A stretch of DNA of 6,129 bases from Planctomycetales bacterium (GTDB lineage Bacteria; Planctomycetota; Planctomycetia; Pirellulales; Thermoguttaceae). The position numbers and the translations under genes are program-made. Below the pieces are notes generated by a model. That model was not told the DNA's origin. It saw nothing but the letters and a program-made list of their open reading frames with translations, and did no database searches. Below are positions 5,492 to 6,129 of this stretch, piece by piece. The stretch lies in contig SKZG01000576.1 of the NCBI GenBank assembly GCA_007127495.1, positions 1 to 6,129 on the forward strand, written 5' to 3'. Every line of letters begins with the position of its first letter. Within the stretch, counting starts at the first letter, position 1.

Positions 5492-6129
5492 TGACCTACC
5501 ACAAGAAACCTAGCGCCCTCTGCGTTCGGTGGGCCGTTCCAGCCGCGGTGCGCCTACCCTTTGACTGCAGCTCATTTGGGGGGCAGGTGGACTCGTTGGC
5601 TCCTGGCGAGGTTCCTCCTAAGCCGCGGCGTAATCCACGACGGGAGCGTCAACCCCCTAAGTGACTATGGTGTATGCTCTTACGAACAATCGACCCATTG
5701 CGAAACGCACTTTCTTGCGGGTCGGTGCTGCAAATACCCGCGTTACGGTGAAGAATCCGGGGGCCAACGCCGGCTCCCTTGGCTCCGCGTTTCGGTAGCA
5801 ACCATCCGTGCCGTTCGGTCCCGCGTGCTACCGCCGAGTTTCAGGAACGAATCGGTGGCAGTCAATAGGGGGTACCTCGCGCGCCAAAAGCGGCGGGACA
5901 CTTTGGCACTCCGTGAAGATGCGATTCGGCGCGGGCACCATCCCCAGGGCCCCGAAGCGTCCTAGCCCACGGCCGTCGAGTATCCGGGACACCACGATGG
6001 TCCCCACGTGCGAGCGGTTCGCCGCCGTTTCCGCGGCTGAAAAGCCGCGGCCCCATTGAAGCAATTTGCCATAACAGAAGCGGCCGAACTAACGATGCCG
6101 CGATGGTGTTCGCCGCCTTCACCCTTTCG
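5492..6129. other. Gene-poor accessory stretch
   Basis: I can support no protein gene here. The longest open frame (5561-5965, plus strand, 134 codons) has no recognisable motif. Open frames over 5808-6122 run through the CRISPR-type repeat and are artefacts of it. A 43-codon frame starts at ATG 5667 on the plus strand but has no ribosome site or known relative that I can name. The octamer AGCCGCGG occurs on the plus strand at 5541, 5621 and 6043. A partial gene beginning after about 6095 and leaving the window cannot be excluded, because too little of it would be visible. Confidence 0.5.
6027..6062 (+). repeat. Single CRISPR-type repeat unit (no array visible)
   Basis: This 36-base element has the anatomy of a CRISPR repeat. 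It starts GTTTC. It contains a perfect 8-base palindromic stem, CCGCGGCT (6031-6038) and AGCCGCGG (6043-6050), around a GAAA loop. It ends ATTGAAGC (6055-6062), the form of an 8-base crRNA 5' handle in type I and III systems, which suggests transcription on the plus strand. The opposite strand translates as ASMGPRLFSRGN in one frame and LQWGRGFSAAE in another. I remember both strings from mis-annotated ORFs over planctomycete CRISPR arrays. No second copy starts 30-40 bases after 6062, nor ends 30-40 bases before 6027. It is therefore a solitary, relict or edge unit within what can be seen. No cas gene is in the window. Confidence 0.7.

Noticed and set aside
5619..5662. Possible intergenic hairpin or mobile repeat (GGGAGCGTCAACCCCC and flanking CTAAG)
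   Set aside because: The stem is only about five bases with a mismatch, and no second copy is in the window.
5561..5965. 134-codon plus-strand open frame in the gene-poor stretch
   Set aside because: No motif, no ribosome site, and a Cys/Arg-rich noise-like composition; it cannot be supported as a gene.
5828..6122. Minus-strand open frames of 78 and 86 codons near the right end
   Set aside because: They translate through the CRISPR-type repeat (LQWGRGFSAAE and ASMGPRLFSRGN), the usual artefact over such repeats.

Overview
This looks like chromosomal DNA from a planctomycete, most likely near the Pirellula group. That is an inference from three things: high GC in the left part, a zinc-ribbon/single-membrane-span protein of a style common in that phylum, and a 36-base repeat near the right end. 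Read on the minus strand, the repeat gives ASMGPRLFSRGN, a string I remember from spurious ORFs over planctomycete CRISPR repeats. No rRNA or other taxonomic marker is present, so the placement is moderate in confidence.

Left two thirds (1-4196), all on the minus strand: the order of transcription is a zinc-ribbon membrane protein of unknown function (2667-4196), an NtrC-type sigma-54-dependent response regulator (1132-2571), and the N-terminal 374 residues of DNA mismatch repair protein MutL (1124 down to the window edge). The regulator and mutL are 7 bases apart and are very probably cotranscribed. The gap of 95 bases between the zinc-ribbon gene and the regulator could lie within the same operon. 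I saw no convincing promoter or terminator in it.

Middle (4197-4610): about 410 bases without a credible gene. It holds the upstream region of the zinc-ribbon gene, with a weak promoter candidate and a Shine-Dalgarno sequence, and a small inverted repeat.

Right third (4611-6129): a two-gene minus-strand unit, apparently a toxin-antitoxin module. The upstream gene encodes a 151-residue acidic, helix-rich protein. The downstream gene overlaps it by 26 bases and encodes a 105-residue RelE/ParE-like toxin. Sampled stretches here are less GC-rich than in the left part. Beyond it, about 640 bases carry no gene I can support, but they contain one perfect CRISPR-type repeat (6027-6062) with no second copy in the sequence available on either side.

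The left block looks like ordinary core chromosome (DNA repair plus a regulator). The right block looks like accessory DNA. The items most worth a second look are the unusual putative antitoxin, the solitary CRISPR-type repeat, and the variant GAFTDA loop and Asn-containing receiver pocket in the sigma-54 regulator.
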